From NCBI GenBank assembly GCA_030527205.1, contig JAUNBG010000008.1, positions 1 to 64,000 of the forward strand: a DNA stretch of 64,000 nucleotides. Direction: 5' to 3'. This document shows, one piece after another, positions 54,112 through 63,433 of the stretch. Numbering within the stretch: position 1 is the stretch's first letter; each line of letters opens with the position of its first letter. The DNA is from Planctomycetia bacterium (GTDB lineage: Bacteria > Planctomycetota > Planctomycetia > Pirellulales > Thermoguttaceae). Position numbers and translations under genes: made by a program. Below the pieces are notes generated by a model. The model saw nothing but the letters and a program-made list of their open reading frames with translations, did no database searches and was not told where the DNA came from.

Positions 54112-55531
54112 AAGTTCGCGCTGTCCTGACGTTGTCGTTCGTCAGGACTCCTTTCAAATAATAATATTTCCGCGCTGAACGCTCTTCTTTTTAATCTGAC
54201 TGAAAAGGATTTTCTCCGAAAACTTTTGGAAATGGCAAGCTTTCCAATAAATTGCCTTCTTTTTGTTTTTTGAAAAAACAACCTGTTGAAATGATGATCA
54301 AACAAGGAAAGAAGATCAATTGCTTCGATTTTTGTCAATATTTCTTAAAAGATTTGAAATATCGTTTGTCGGCAATTTTACAAAATGAAAAACATTTTAA
54401 TGAGCCATTTTTCAATCAAATCTGTTTTCCAGTATTTTATAGTTCGATTGTATTTGACAAATAATTGAAATTTTATGATCAGTAAGAAATTTTCATATTA
54501 AATCAAACATTTGCATAAACTTCGAAAAAACTGGTTGAAGTTAATTACAACTTGGAAAAAACGTTATATTCTTAAATATATTAGGACATCGTTGAATGAC
54601 GTCTTAATGGATTGATTATGATTTTTTCAGATTATCATTGTATCCATTTTTTCTTAAAAAGAAAAGCTGTTCGTAAAATATAAATCTTATAATAATCGCT
54701 ATCCATTTTAAAATTTTTTGAAAAAAAAACAAGACTCTTTGCCAAATATTCTCTTTTCCTTCATTTTTATAAAATTTTATTTCTGAATTTTTTTATTTTA
54801 TGAAAACTTTCTCGAATTATATTCGCGATTATGTTTTAAAAAAATGGTTAAAATCTTTTTTATTGTTATTATTTGTTGCGTCTCTTGAACGATAATAACA
54901 GGGATATTTTTGCCGAACGTTTTTTATTGCCTGATTTTCCCTGCTCAACCTTAAATTAATCAATTATATTTTGAATAATAATTTGAAAAAGTCGAAAAAA
55001 CATTGTCGATGGACTAATTGACAGATTTACTATTATAAAAGATAATTATTCATGATTATTTATTTTTTGAAATAACTTAAATAGACAGCTTCATTTTTTC
55101 TCAATAATGATCAGAGAAAAAAGAAACAGGGTTGATCTTAATAAAAGTATAACACAAATTGATCCTCTCAAAATAACAAAATTGAATCAATCAGCGTTAA
55201 TTCTTTCAAAAAATAGCAATTTCGAGGCAATATGGTCCTGAAGTTTTATCGAAAAATAGAAAAAGAATTATAGGCAACCGGCAAGACGAACGTTCGACTT
55301 CATCAATCCGCTCGTCGTTCCCCAGTTTAATAATCCGCCTGGCAATGTCGTGTTTGTAATTTTAAAGATCAGAGATTGGTAACAGCTCCGGGTTTTTAAA
55401 TGACCTGTTTTGTATGAAAAATGATCGTTAGTTTGATTATCCCAACAAAATAATTTTGCCGAAACAAGATCAAAACTTTTTGATTTTGAATTCAATTAAA
55501 TAGCTTTTTATTCATTTTTTCGGAGAGAAAT
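54112..55531. other. 1.4 kb AT-rich region without genes
   Basis: The longest gap in the window, between divergent genes. Its base composition is far more A/T-rich than the coding regions, especially 54460-55250. Short frames on both strands are near-random and I reject them. No tandem repeats, CRISPR or RNA gene were seen. It could be the regulatory region of the 55532 gene plus decayed sequence. Confidence 0.5.
54123..54148. promoter_or_regulatory. 9-bp perfect stem-loop at the 5' side of the DUF2344 gene
   Basis: GTCCTGACG and CGTCAGGAC pair exactly with an 8-base loop. It ends 11 bases before the start codon of the DUF2344 gene on the minus strand, so it may lie in the mRNA leader, or act as an operator or processing site. 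Confidence 0.4.
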
Positions 55532-58500
55532 GTGATTGAGAGTCAGAATTTTCCGTCGATTTTTGGTTCGTCAACCTGGGTTGATGTCGTTCGTTATCGA
55601 GCACAAATTCAACCGGATGATACCGCTTTCATTTATTTGAAAGACGGCGTGAGCGATGAAATTCTTTGGACCTATAAACAATTGGATCAAAAAAGTCGGG
55701 CCATTGCGGCTTGGATTCAGCAAAATCATTTGGAAGGAACGCGAATTCTTCTTTTGTATCCGCCTGGATTAGATTTTATCGCAGCTTTTTTCGGTTGCCT
55801 TTTTGCGGGAGCAACGGCGGTTCCTGTTTATCCTCCCAAAAGAAATCGTTCCATGATTCGTATTCAAGCCGTTGCTGACAGCGCCGCTGCCAGTTTGGCT
55901 TTGACAACCGACGATGTTCTGATTCGAGTTGAAGAATTAATTAATGAAACGCCCAATCTTCGAAAAATTCCCTGGCTGGCGACAACATCCCTTGAAGAAG
56001 GGTTGGATGAAAAATGGTTTCCTCCCGAAATAACGCCCGAATCGTTGGCCTTTCTGCAATATACATCGGGCTCAACAGGAACGCCCAAAGGAGTTATGTT
56101 GACTCACGGGAATCTCATTCATAACTCAATGCTGATTTCGACAGGATTTGAGCATACGCGAAGTTCGCAGGGAGTTTTTTGGCTTCCTTGTTATCATGAT
56201 ATGGGACTCATTGGCGGCATTCTTCAACCTGTTTTTGTTGGCCGTCGAAATGTTTTGATGTCCCCTTTATCGTTTTTGACCAAACCTTATCGTTGGCTTT
56301 CCGCCATTAGCAAATATCGGGCGACAACGAGCGGCGGTCCCAATTTCGCTTTCGATCTTTGTGTTCGACAAATTAAAGAAGAACTGTTGGACGATCTCGA
56401 CCTGTCGAGTTGGAATGTCGCTTTTAATGGAGCAGAACCGGTTCAAGCAGAAACATTGGAAAAGTTTGCTGCCAAATTTGAACGTTGCGGGTTTCGATAT
56501 GAATCCTTTTATCCCTGTTTTGGACTTGCCGAGGCAACCTTGCTTGTTACGGGCGGAATTCGATCTCTGGAACCGGTTATCAAAACAGTTGACGCTGACG
56601 CATTAGCGATGGGAAAAGCCGTCGATGCCATTCCGGGAACGGATCGTATTCGGCGATTGGTTTCAAGCGGACGAACCATTATTGATCAACGAAACGCTAT
56701 TGTCGACCCGGAAACGAAATTGGAATGTCCTCCCGGAACGGTCGGAGAAATTTGGAGCAAAAGCAATAGCATTGCTATTGGATATTGGAACGCTCCGGAA
56801 GCAACAGAAGAAACGTTTCAGGCTTATATTGCCGATTCCAATGAAGGCCCGTTTATGCGAACCGGAGATTTGGGTTTCATGATCGACGGAGAGCTGTTTG
56901 TTACAGGTCGAATTAAAGACCTTATTATTATTCGCGGGGTCAATCTTTATCCGCAAGATATCGAAGCAACGGCTCAGCGCGTCAGTCCTCTTTTGCGTCC
57001 CAATTGCGGCGGCGCCTTTATGGTCGGCGAACCGCGAAAAGAAAAGCTGGTCCTCGTTCAAGAAGTCGAACGCCGCTTTCATACGGAAGAAGCTGCCAAA
57101 ATTTTTAGCGAAGTTCGAAAAGGGATTGCCATTGAGCATGAAGTTTCTATTGATTCGATTGTTTTGGTTCGCGCTGGGAGTATCCCCAAAACATCAAGCG
57201 GAAAAATTCAACGACATGCCTGCCGCAACAGTTATCTCGACGGTTCCTTGAATGTCGTTGCAAGTTGGTCGCTTGAAAATGAGCAAGGAAAAACGGATAA
57301 AATTGATTTTGCTCACAAAACAGCAGCGCATTCCGAATCATTCGACGAAGAAGATAATCCCCTTCGTTACGACATTCATGCGGATCAATTGAAAAATGGC
57401 TCGGATGATAATGAGTTGATTGATTCAACGAAACGACAACGCTCCAAAGTTCGAGAAAACGAACATCATACAGAGTTGGCTTCCGTTTTTACGGTTGACC
57501 GCCAAACGAAAAAAACAGATTCGAATGCTGATAAAGCTGTTCCGTCAACCAAAATTCCGCAAGCTTCTGTCGCTTTGAGCCAGTTGAATTATAATGAAAC
57601 TGCCAAAATGGTTTTGGAAGAAGTTTATCGAATCGGTAAGGAACGCGCCAGAAACTTGACGCTTGATACTGATATAACCGAGCTCGGTTTGGATTCCCTC
57701 GAACGAATGGAAATTCTTGCGTCGTTGGAAGATCGTTTCGGCGGTCAATTTCCGGAGCAAATTTTGCCGACCTTATTTACTGCTCGCGAAGTTGTCGACG
57801 CTGTTCGTAAATATTTGGGAAACGGTCAAAAGTTTGATGAAAATCGGGATATCAAAAAATTCAAAATTGAACCAGAATGTTACGATTTTACCAAATTTCC
57901 CGAGTTTACCCAACTTCATGCAAAAATTGCCTTGGCTCAGGAATTGAATTTGTCGCATTTCTTCGATGTTCATGAAGGAATAACGCAGGCAACAGCGGTT
58001 ATTGGCGGCAAAACCTATATTAATTTTTCTTCTTATAATTATATTGGTTCTTCGGGGCATCCAGACGTTTCGAAAGCGGCGAAAGAGGCGATTGATCTGT
58101 ATGGAACAAGCGTTTCCGCAAGTCGGATCGTTTCTGGAGAAAAACCGATTCATCGACAACTCGAAAACGGAATCAGCGAATTTCTTGGGACGGAAGACAC
58201 AATCGTCCTTGTTTCCGGTCATCAAACGAACGAAAGTATTGTCGGGCATTTAATGGGATCGGAAGACTTAATCCTTCATGACGCTTTGGCTCATAACAGT
58301 TTGGTTCAGGGAGCGATTCTTTCCGGCGCAAGACGGCGTCCCTTTCCGCATAACGATTGGGAAGCGGTCAATTGGATTCTTTCGCAACATCGAAACGAAT
58401 ATCGTCGCGTTCTGATTGTCGTCGAAGGAACTTACAGTATGGACGGCGATTTTCCGGATTTGCCAAACTTCATTGATATTCGCAATAAATATAAAACCCT

Positions 58501-59074
58501 TTTAATGATTGACGAAGCGCATTCGATCGGCGTTTTGGGAAAAACAGGCCGCGGAATCGGCGAACATTTTGATGTCGATCGAAAAGATGTCGATCTTTGG
58601 ATGAGTACGCTCAGCAAAACCTTTGGAAGCTGCGGCGGTTATATTTCTGGTTGCAAAGAACTGATTGAATATCTGAAATATTCGGCCCCCGCGTTTATGT
58701 TCAGCGTTGGAATGCCTCCGGCTTCTGCTGCGGCCGCCTTAGCTTCTTTGCAATTATTGATTCGAGAACCGCAACGTTGTCAACAATTGCGCAATAATAG
58801 TCTGTTTATGAAACAATTGGCGCAAGAAAAGGGGTTGAATACAGGATTGGCAACGTTTACCGGCGTTATTCCAATCATAATCGGGAATTCGATTCGTTGT
58901 CTGAAAATCTCGAATTATTTATTTGAACACGGAATCAATGCGCAACCGATTCTTCATCCGGCCGTCGAAGAAAAAGCGGCCCGCATTCGATTTTTCCTGA
59001 CGTCCCTGCATACAAAAGAACAAATGCGTTATACAGTCGAAACTCTTGTCAACGCAATTCAAGCGATCGGATAA
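55532..59074 (+). CDS. Fused fatty acyl-AMP ligase / acyl carrier domain / alpha-oxoamine synthase
   Basis: 1180 residues in three parts. (1) Adenylate-forming acyl-AMP ligase, 1-575: YTSGSTGTPKG at 177-187, RTGDLG at 443-448, IPKTSSGKIQR with Lys558. (2) Acyl-carrier domain, about 685-765: ELGLDSLERME with the phosphopantetheine serine at 722. (3) PLP-dependent alpha-oxoamine synthase (AONS/serine-palmitoyltransferase type), about 800-1180: HDALAHNS (about 916-923), IDEAHSIG with Asp994, and STLSKTFGSCGG with the PLP lysine 1029. The ligase could activate a fatty acid, load the carrier and deliver it for decarboxylative condensation with an amino acid, giving a long-chain aminoketone (inference). 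The start is GTG, with GGAGAG in front. No other lipid genes are adjacent. Confidence 0.9.
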   Translation: MIESQNFPSIFGSSTWVDVVRYRAQIQPDDTAFIYLKDGVSDEILWTYKQLDQKSRAIAAWIQQNHLEGTRILLLYPPGLDFIAAFFGCLFAGATAVPVYPPKRNRSMIRIQAVADSAAASLALTTDDVLIRVEELINETPNLRKIPWLATTSLEEGLDEKWFPPEITPESLAFLQYTSGSTGTPKGVMLTHGNLIHNSMLISTGFEHTRSSQGVFWLPCYHDMGLIGGILQPVFVGRRNVLMSPLSFLTKPYRWLSAISKYRATTSGGPNFAFDLCVRQIKEELLDDLDLSSWNVAFNGAEPVQAETLEKFAAKFERCGFRYESFYPCFGLAEATLLVTGGIRSLEPVIKTVDADALAMGKAVDAIPGTDRIRRLVSSGRTIIDQRNAIVDPETKLECPPGTVGEIWSKSNSIAIGYWNAPEATEETFQAYIADSNEGPFMRTGDLGFMIDGELFVTGRIKDLIIIRGVNLYPQDIEATAQRVSPLLRPNCGGAFMVGEPRKEKLVLVQEVERRFHTEEAAKIFSEVRKGIAIEHEVSIDSIVLVRAGSIPKTSSGKIQRHACRNSYLDGSLNVVASWSLENEQGKTDKIDFAHKTAAHSESFDEEDNPLRYDIHADQLKNGSDDNELIDSTKRQRSKVRENEHHTELASVFTVDRQTKKTDSNADKAVPSTKIPQASVALSQLNYNETAKMVLEEVYRIGKERARNLTLDTDITELGLDSLERMEILASLEDRFGGQFPEQILPTLFTAREVVDAVRKYLGNGQKFDENRDIKKFKIEPECYDFTKFPEFTQLHAKIALAQELNLSHFFDVHEGITQATAVIGGKTYINFSSYNYIGSSGHPDVSKAAKEAIDLYGTSVSASRIVSGEKPIHRQLENGISEFLGTEDTIVLVSGHQTNESIVGHLMGSEDLILHDALAHNSLVQGAILSGARRRPFPHNDWEAVNWILSQHRNEYRRVLIVVEGTYSMDGDFPDLPNFIDIRNKYKTLLMIDEAHSIGVLGKTGRGIGEHFDVDRKDVDLWMSTLSKTFGSCGGYISGCKELIEYLKYSAPAFMFSVGMPPASAAAALASLQLLIREPQRCQQLRNNSLFMKQLAQEKGLNTGLATFTGVIPIIIGNSIRCLKISNYLFEHGINAQPILHPAVEEKAARIRFFLTSLHTKEQMRYTVETLVNAIQAIG

Positions 59075-59684
59075 TTGCTGTTAAAGGTTAATCTTTCCGT
59101 TATCCTTTTCCGATTTTAAATTGACAATTAGGAAGTTCTAAAAACCAGCTTTTTCAATAAACGCATTTCGGATAAAGTTGTTAAAACCAGTTCTTGCGGA
59201 CGAGACGTCCGCGCTCCTAAGGGGTTTTAGAACTTCCTAACATTGTTTTGAATCGCATTTTGGGGCATTTGCAATTTTCGGCGTTATGATCTTTGCCTCT
59301 TTCGCCGAAAATCATTTATTTCAATTCAAAAAGAAAGGCATTCATTGATTTCGCTGAAAAAGACGTCGCTCAAAATATCCGAAAAAACGTTGTCCTCAAC
59401 GTTCCGGAACCAATGATTCCTTAATAACGGCGCCGGGAGAACGGGACATTCCTTTCTGAATGACATTGCAATATTCAAATAATTTTCCCAAAAATAAATG
59501 AATTTCTTTTGGCCTGCCGCAATTTAAAATGGTTGTTTCTGAATATCAAAAATCGAATAAAGTTCCGAATTATAATAAACGCTCAATAATAACGGTTTCA
59601 ATTTCCTTTTCCGCCATTGTTTTTATCGGCGCCTCCAAAATAAAGAAGAGTTAACTCTTTTTTCTATGAAAAATCAATTTTTTT
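59075..59684. other. Intergenic region with repeat copy D
   Basis: About 610 bases between the convergent multidomain gene and parA. It carries repeat copy D (59128-59240). The remainder has no credible gene. Confidence 0.5.
59128..59240 (+). repeat. 110-bp dispersed repeat, copy D (best preserved)
   Basis: 113 bases from TTAGGAAGTTCTAAAAACC to GGTTTTAGAACTTCCTAA, terminal inverted repeats of 18-19 bases. The centre holds a perfect 6-bp hairpin, GCGGAC-GAGAC-GTCCGC. It is used here as the reference copy. Confidence 0.9.
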
Positions 59685-60476
59685 TCATTTGAATTGGAAA
59701 AGAATTTCTTTTGCAAGATTTCTATAATCTTCAGCGCCATTGGAATGGGGATCATATTCAAAAATAGGTTTCCCGAAACTTGGCGCTTCCGCAAGTCGAA
59801 TATTGCGACGAATTTTCGTCTCAAACAAACGAGCCCGAGACCAGGGCGATTTATGTTGATGTTCATTTTGAAAGAAAGAGCCGACGTCATTGGCAACTTC
59901 TTTGGCTAATGTCGTCGAACCTTCAAACATACAAAGAATAACGCCAGTAACTTCCAAGCGATTATTAAGTCGTTTCGCAACCAATTCAATTGTTTTGAGA
60001 AGTTTGCTCAATCCATGCAAGGCGAGAAAATGCGGTTGAAGCGGAATAAAGACTTCCTCAACAGCCGTTAAAGCGTTTAATGTCAGAACGCCCAGGGACG
60101 GCGGACAATCGACGAGAATATAATCAAAAGTCATCGAATCGACGGCGAGTTTATCGCGAAGGATCATTTCTCGACCAAAAACGCTGGAAAGTTCAAAATC
60201 GGCGGCTGCCAAATCCAAATGAGCAGGAATCAGCCAAAGATTATCGCCAACTTGTTGACGAACTTCATTTAATTCCGCGTCATTAACCAAAACGTCATAA
60301 ACAGAAGGAAAATCGACTTGCATTTCCAATCCGAAATGAAGCGAGGCATGAGCCTGAGGGTCAAGATCAATAATCAAAACTTTCGCTCCGGTCGCCGCAA
60401 TAGCCGCTCCGACATTAACTGTTGTCGTTGTTTTACCAACTCCCCCTTTTTGATTCATGATCGCTATCGATCGCAT
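59685..60476 (-). CDS. ParA/Soj-family ATPase
   Basis: 263 residues. The deviant Walker A KGGVGKTT occupies residues 10-17, LIIDLDPQAHAS is the A' motif and VDCPPSLGVLTLNAL is Walker B. The C-terminal KIRRNIRLAEAPSFGKPIFEYDP is typical for chromosomal Soj proteins. These ATPases position DNA or protein complexes by binding nonspecific DNA. No parB lies next to it, so it may be the chromosomal partner of a distant ParB or a different positioning ATPase. GAGGAAA precedes the ATG. It has no upstream gene on the same strand. Confidence 0.9.
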   Translation of the reverse strand: MRSIAIMNQKGGVGKTTTTVNVGAAIAATGAKVLIIDLDPQAHASLHFGLEMQVDFPSVYDVLVNDAELNEVRQQVGDNLWLIPAHLDLAAADFELSSVFGREMILRDKLAVDSMTFDYILVDCPPSLGVLTLNALTAVEEVFIPLQPHFLALHGLSKLLKTIELVAKRLNNRLEVTGVILCMFEGSTTLAKEVANDVGSFFQNEHQHKSPWSRARLFETKIRRNIRLAEAPSFGKPIFEYDPHSNGAEDYRNLAKEILFQFK

Positions 60477-61085
60477 CTTTTTTCCTCTTTCGGTTTTTTC
60501 AAGTCAATTGGAACATTTTTCGATGTTTTAAGTCGCCTTACAATGAAAAGTCGAGCGTTTTGTTCTTTTGAATTGAGCGTCAATAGAACGCCCTTGATGT
60601 CCTCAAAGCAGAATCGTCCCAAAATTCATAATAAGTCGCTTATAATAATGACGCTTAATGAATTGAAATATTCCCAAACTTTTTCGTCCGACAATTCTTT
60701 CGAGAACATCGAAGCAAATTGAGTTCAGTTTTTTTCTAATTAGTTCAGGAGTTATTTTACACAAATTCCAATTTTAACGAAAGAGGTCTTTTGACAAGGA
60801 AATTTTTTAAGCAGACAAAGTTTTCTTTGTTTTTTATATAAAATAACAAGAATGGATTCGATATCTTTTTTATTTTTTCGCATTCTATCTTGCGATAAAA
60901 TGGAGTATAATGATATGAATTGAAACGCCTTGCTGAACAGCCAAAAATAGAGAAAGATAATGAAACCAACAAGAGCGTCAGGTTTCGCCTTTTGTAATCC
61001 GAGCGTTGTTTGCCGGGCTTGCAAACGCAACAATCCGAATTTCAACAAGCTTAAGTCTTATTTTATCTGTTACGAAAGAATATTA
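60477..61085. other. Divergent intergenic region between parA and the dsbD-like gene
   Basis: About 610 bases. GAGTATAATG near 60903 holds a TATAAT that may be a -10 for the plus-strand gene. An in-frame extension of that gene back to 60960 lies here, but its Cys/Arg-rich translation looks non-coding. A hairpin-like GTTTGC/GCAAAC pair is near 61009. Confidence 0.4.
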
Positions 61086-63344
61086 ATGAAAATCAACATA
61101 AACCATTTCGTTTTATTCGTTTCATTTTTTCTTCTGATTATTGAAACGAATCTGATTCGAGGTCAATCATTTGATCGTTTTACAGAATTGAACCCTTTTT
61201 CGATTCCCAATGTTTCGTCAAACGATTTTCCGTCGGGAATATCTCAATTTAAAGCAATGATCGTTGCAACAACGCCGGAAAATGAATGGCCGACAGAGAT
61301 TCAAAATCTGCTCAAACAGCAAACAGCAATTCCCGATAATAATCGTATTTCTGCTTTTTTGCTGATTGAACTGAAGCTGCAACCGAATTGGCATGTTTAT
61401 TCGATGACGCAAGTTCGCGGAACCGGCGCTTATCCGACGAAAATTCCGATTGAACCTCCCGAGAATGACGTTTATGGAAAAGTTCGAATTGGAGACTTTT
61501 GGCCAGCCAGCAAAATTGAATTTGTCGATTTTATGGATAATGTTCTCGAAGAAATGTCGGGAACGGTTGTTTGGATTGCTCCGATTTTTACGGAAAAGAC
61601 AATTGAACAATGGGATCAATTGACTCTTAACGGCAAATTGGACGCGCTGGTTTGTTCTGATGGCGAAAATGGAACCTGTAATCCGATTCAGCATACTTTT
61701 ATAGCCAAATTTGATAAAACCAGGGAAATTTTGCCTCTTCTGGAAAAAGCGGCAGAAATCGCCTTTGATCAAAAACGAGACAAACCAGTCAGCCGAGAAA
61801 TCGAGCAACATAAACTCGAATCTTCTTTGCAACAATCCAATGCAATTGCCCACGCTCCGAATTCTGCTGATCAATCTCAATTGTCATCCGATTTAAAAGA
61901 CTTTCAATCGGAAAATAATCAGTCAAAAAGACAAATTTCGAGCACAAAATCAGAAGTCAATTCCGTTTTCTCATTTTCAATATTATTTTATGCGTTTTTT
62001 GGCGGATTGATTTTGAACGTTATGCCTTGCGTTCTGCCTGTTATTGGTTTGAAAATTTTGTCATTTTTTGAAAAAGCGGGACATAATCGAAGCCGGGCGT
62101 TTTGGTTGAACTTTTGGTATTCGCTTGGAATCTTAAGCGTTTTTGTTATTTTAGCGTTGATGAGCGTCGGTTTAAGTTATCTTTTTCGATATGGTCTTTT
62201 CCAAATAATCATGGGCGTTATCATTTTTGCAATGTCGCTCAATTTAATGGGGCTTTGGGAAATTCAACTTCCAGGCTTTCTGGGAGGGAAAAAATCGAAT
62301 GAGTTAATGGAACAGGAAGGGGCCGTCGGCGCCTTTTTCAAAGGGATCATAACGACTCTTTTGGCGACTCCTTGCGTTGCATCGCTTTTAAGCCCGGCTC
62401 TTGTCTGGGCGGATTCGATGATTCAGCAAGGTCAAACGCTTTGGGTTCTCTTCATTTATCTTGTCATTGGACTCGGAATGGCGTCTCCTTATTTATTAAT
62501 CGGCGCTTTTCCTGAACTTTTGCGATTTCTCCCGAAACCGGGTCTTTGGATGGATACGTTTCGAACTGTAATGGGATTTGTCCTTTTAACTGCGGTTATT
62601 TGGATTCTTTATTCAATGCCTTTGCCGCTCATTATTCCAATGATTTCGCTTCTTTTTGGCATTTGGTTCGCTTGTTGGATGATTGGTCGAATTCCTTTTG
62701 GAGCTAAATGGACTCAATCGATCAAAAGTTGGGGAATCGCGCTGGCTGTCGTTATGATCGTTCTATTCTTTTCATTTAATATCCCGATCGGAGAAGAGAG
62801 GCCTATTTCTGATCTGAAAGCAAAAAATAATGATCAAATTGCAGAAGAGACTCCGATAAAACAGAAAACGTCGCAACGTTTTTTAAATCCGTTTACTTTG
62901 GAAAACGCAATGGAAGCCAAATTGATTAATTGGGCTGTTCGCGCCAATCGATCCGGTCTTCTTGAAAAAGAACATTGGGTTCTTTTCGATCAATCGCAAT
63001 TCGAAAAAGAGATTAATAAAGGAAATCCGGTTATTATCGATTTTACAGCCGATTGGTGTATGAACTGCAAAGCGCTTGAATCTTCCGTTTTGCATACGGA
63101 AAAAGTTTTTGATCTTGTTGACCAGAAAGGGATAAAAACCTTAACGGCCGATTGGACCAATCAAAATGAAGACTCGCCTGATATTCGGGACATTACAGCT
63201 TTGCTGGATCGCTTCGGCGGGCGTCAGATTCCAACCGTCATGATTTTCAACCCCAATGATCCAGATCATCCTGTCGTTTTGCGAGGTCTTTTTTCTTTTG
63301 ACCAATTTGCGGAAGCTCTTGAACAATTTCCAAAAAAAGAGTAA
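61086..63344 (+). CDS. DsbD-like thiol:disulfide interchange protein
   Basis: 752 residues from ATG at 61086 (signal peptide MKININHFVLFVSFFLLIIE, ending RG). The N-terminal domain (about 30-215) resembles DsbD-alpha/DsbC-like modules, with a Cys pair in CSDGENGTC. A Ser/Gln-rich linker follows. The central membrane domain (about 295-560) has the conserved cysteines in VMPCVLPVIG and TPCVASLLSP that shuttle electrons. The C-terminal thioredoxin domain has the active CxxC in DWCMNCKALE (about 657-660). It transfers reducing power from cytoplasmic thioredoxin to the cell envelope. The three-module layout matches DsbD/ScsB. GAAAGAA precedes the ATG. Confidence 0.92.
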   Translation: MKININHFVLFVSFFLLIIETNLIRGQSFDRFTELNPFSIPNVSSNDFPSGISQFKAMIVATTPENEWPTEIQNLLKQQTAIPDNNRISAFLLIELKLQPNWHVYSMTQVRGTGAYPTKIPIEPPENDVYGKVRIGDFWPASKIEFVDFMDNVLEEMSGTVVWIAPIFTEKTIEQWDQLTLNGKLDALVCSDGENGTCNPIQHTFIAKFDKTREILPLLEKAAEIAFDQKRDKPVSREIEQHKLESSLQQSNAIAHAPNSADQSQLSSDLKDFQSENNQSKRQISSTKSEVNSVFSFSILFYAFFGGLILNVMPCVLPVIGLKILSFFEKAGHNRSRAFWLNFWYSLGILSVFVILALMSVGLSYLFRYGLFQIIMGVIIFAMSLNLMGLWEIQLPGFLGGKKSNELMEQEGAVGAFFKGIITTLLATPCVASLLSPALVWADSMIQQGQTLWVLFIYLVIGLGMASPYLLIGAFPELLRFLPKPGLWMDTFRTVMGFVLLTAVIWILYSMPLPLIIPMISLLFGIWFACWMIGRIPFGAKWTQSIKSWGIALAVVMIVLFFSFNIPIGEERPISDLKAKNNDQIAEETPIKQKTSQRFLNPFTLENAMEAKLINWAVRANRSGLLEKEHWVLFDQSQFEKEINKGNPVIIDFTADWCMNCKALESSVLHTEKVFDLVDQKGIKTLTADWTNQNEDSPDIRDITALLDRFGGRQIPTVMIFNPNDPDHPVVLRGLFSFDQFAEALEQFPKKE

Positions 63345-63433
63345 AATGAAGATTTCCAAATGGAATACAAATTCCGCTGAAATGACATTGCAGCAAAAAT
63401 TTTTCCCTAACCCCCATTCTTAATCCAATCAAT

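Noticed and set aside
54252-54464. 70-codon gene in the AT-rich gap
   Set aside because: Composition matches non-coding surroundings and no start signal is seen.
61218-61880. Minus-strand 220-codon frame
   Set aside because: Antisense to the N-terminal domain of the DsbD-like gene.
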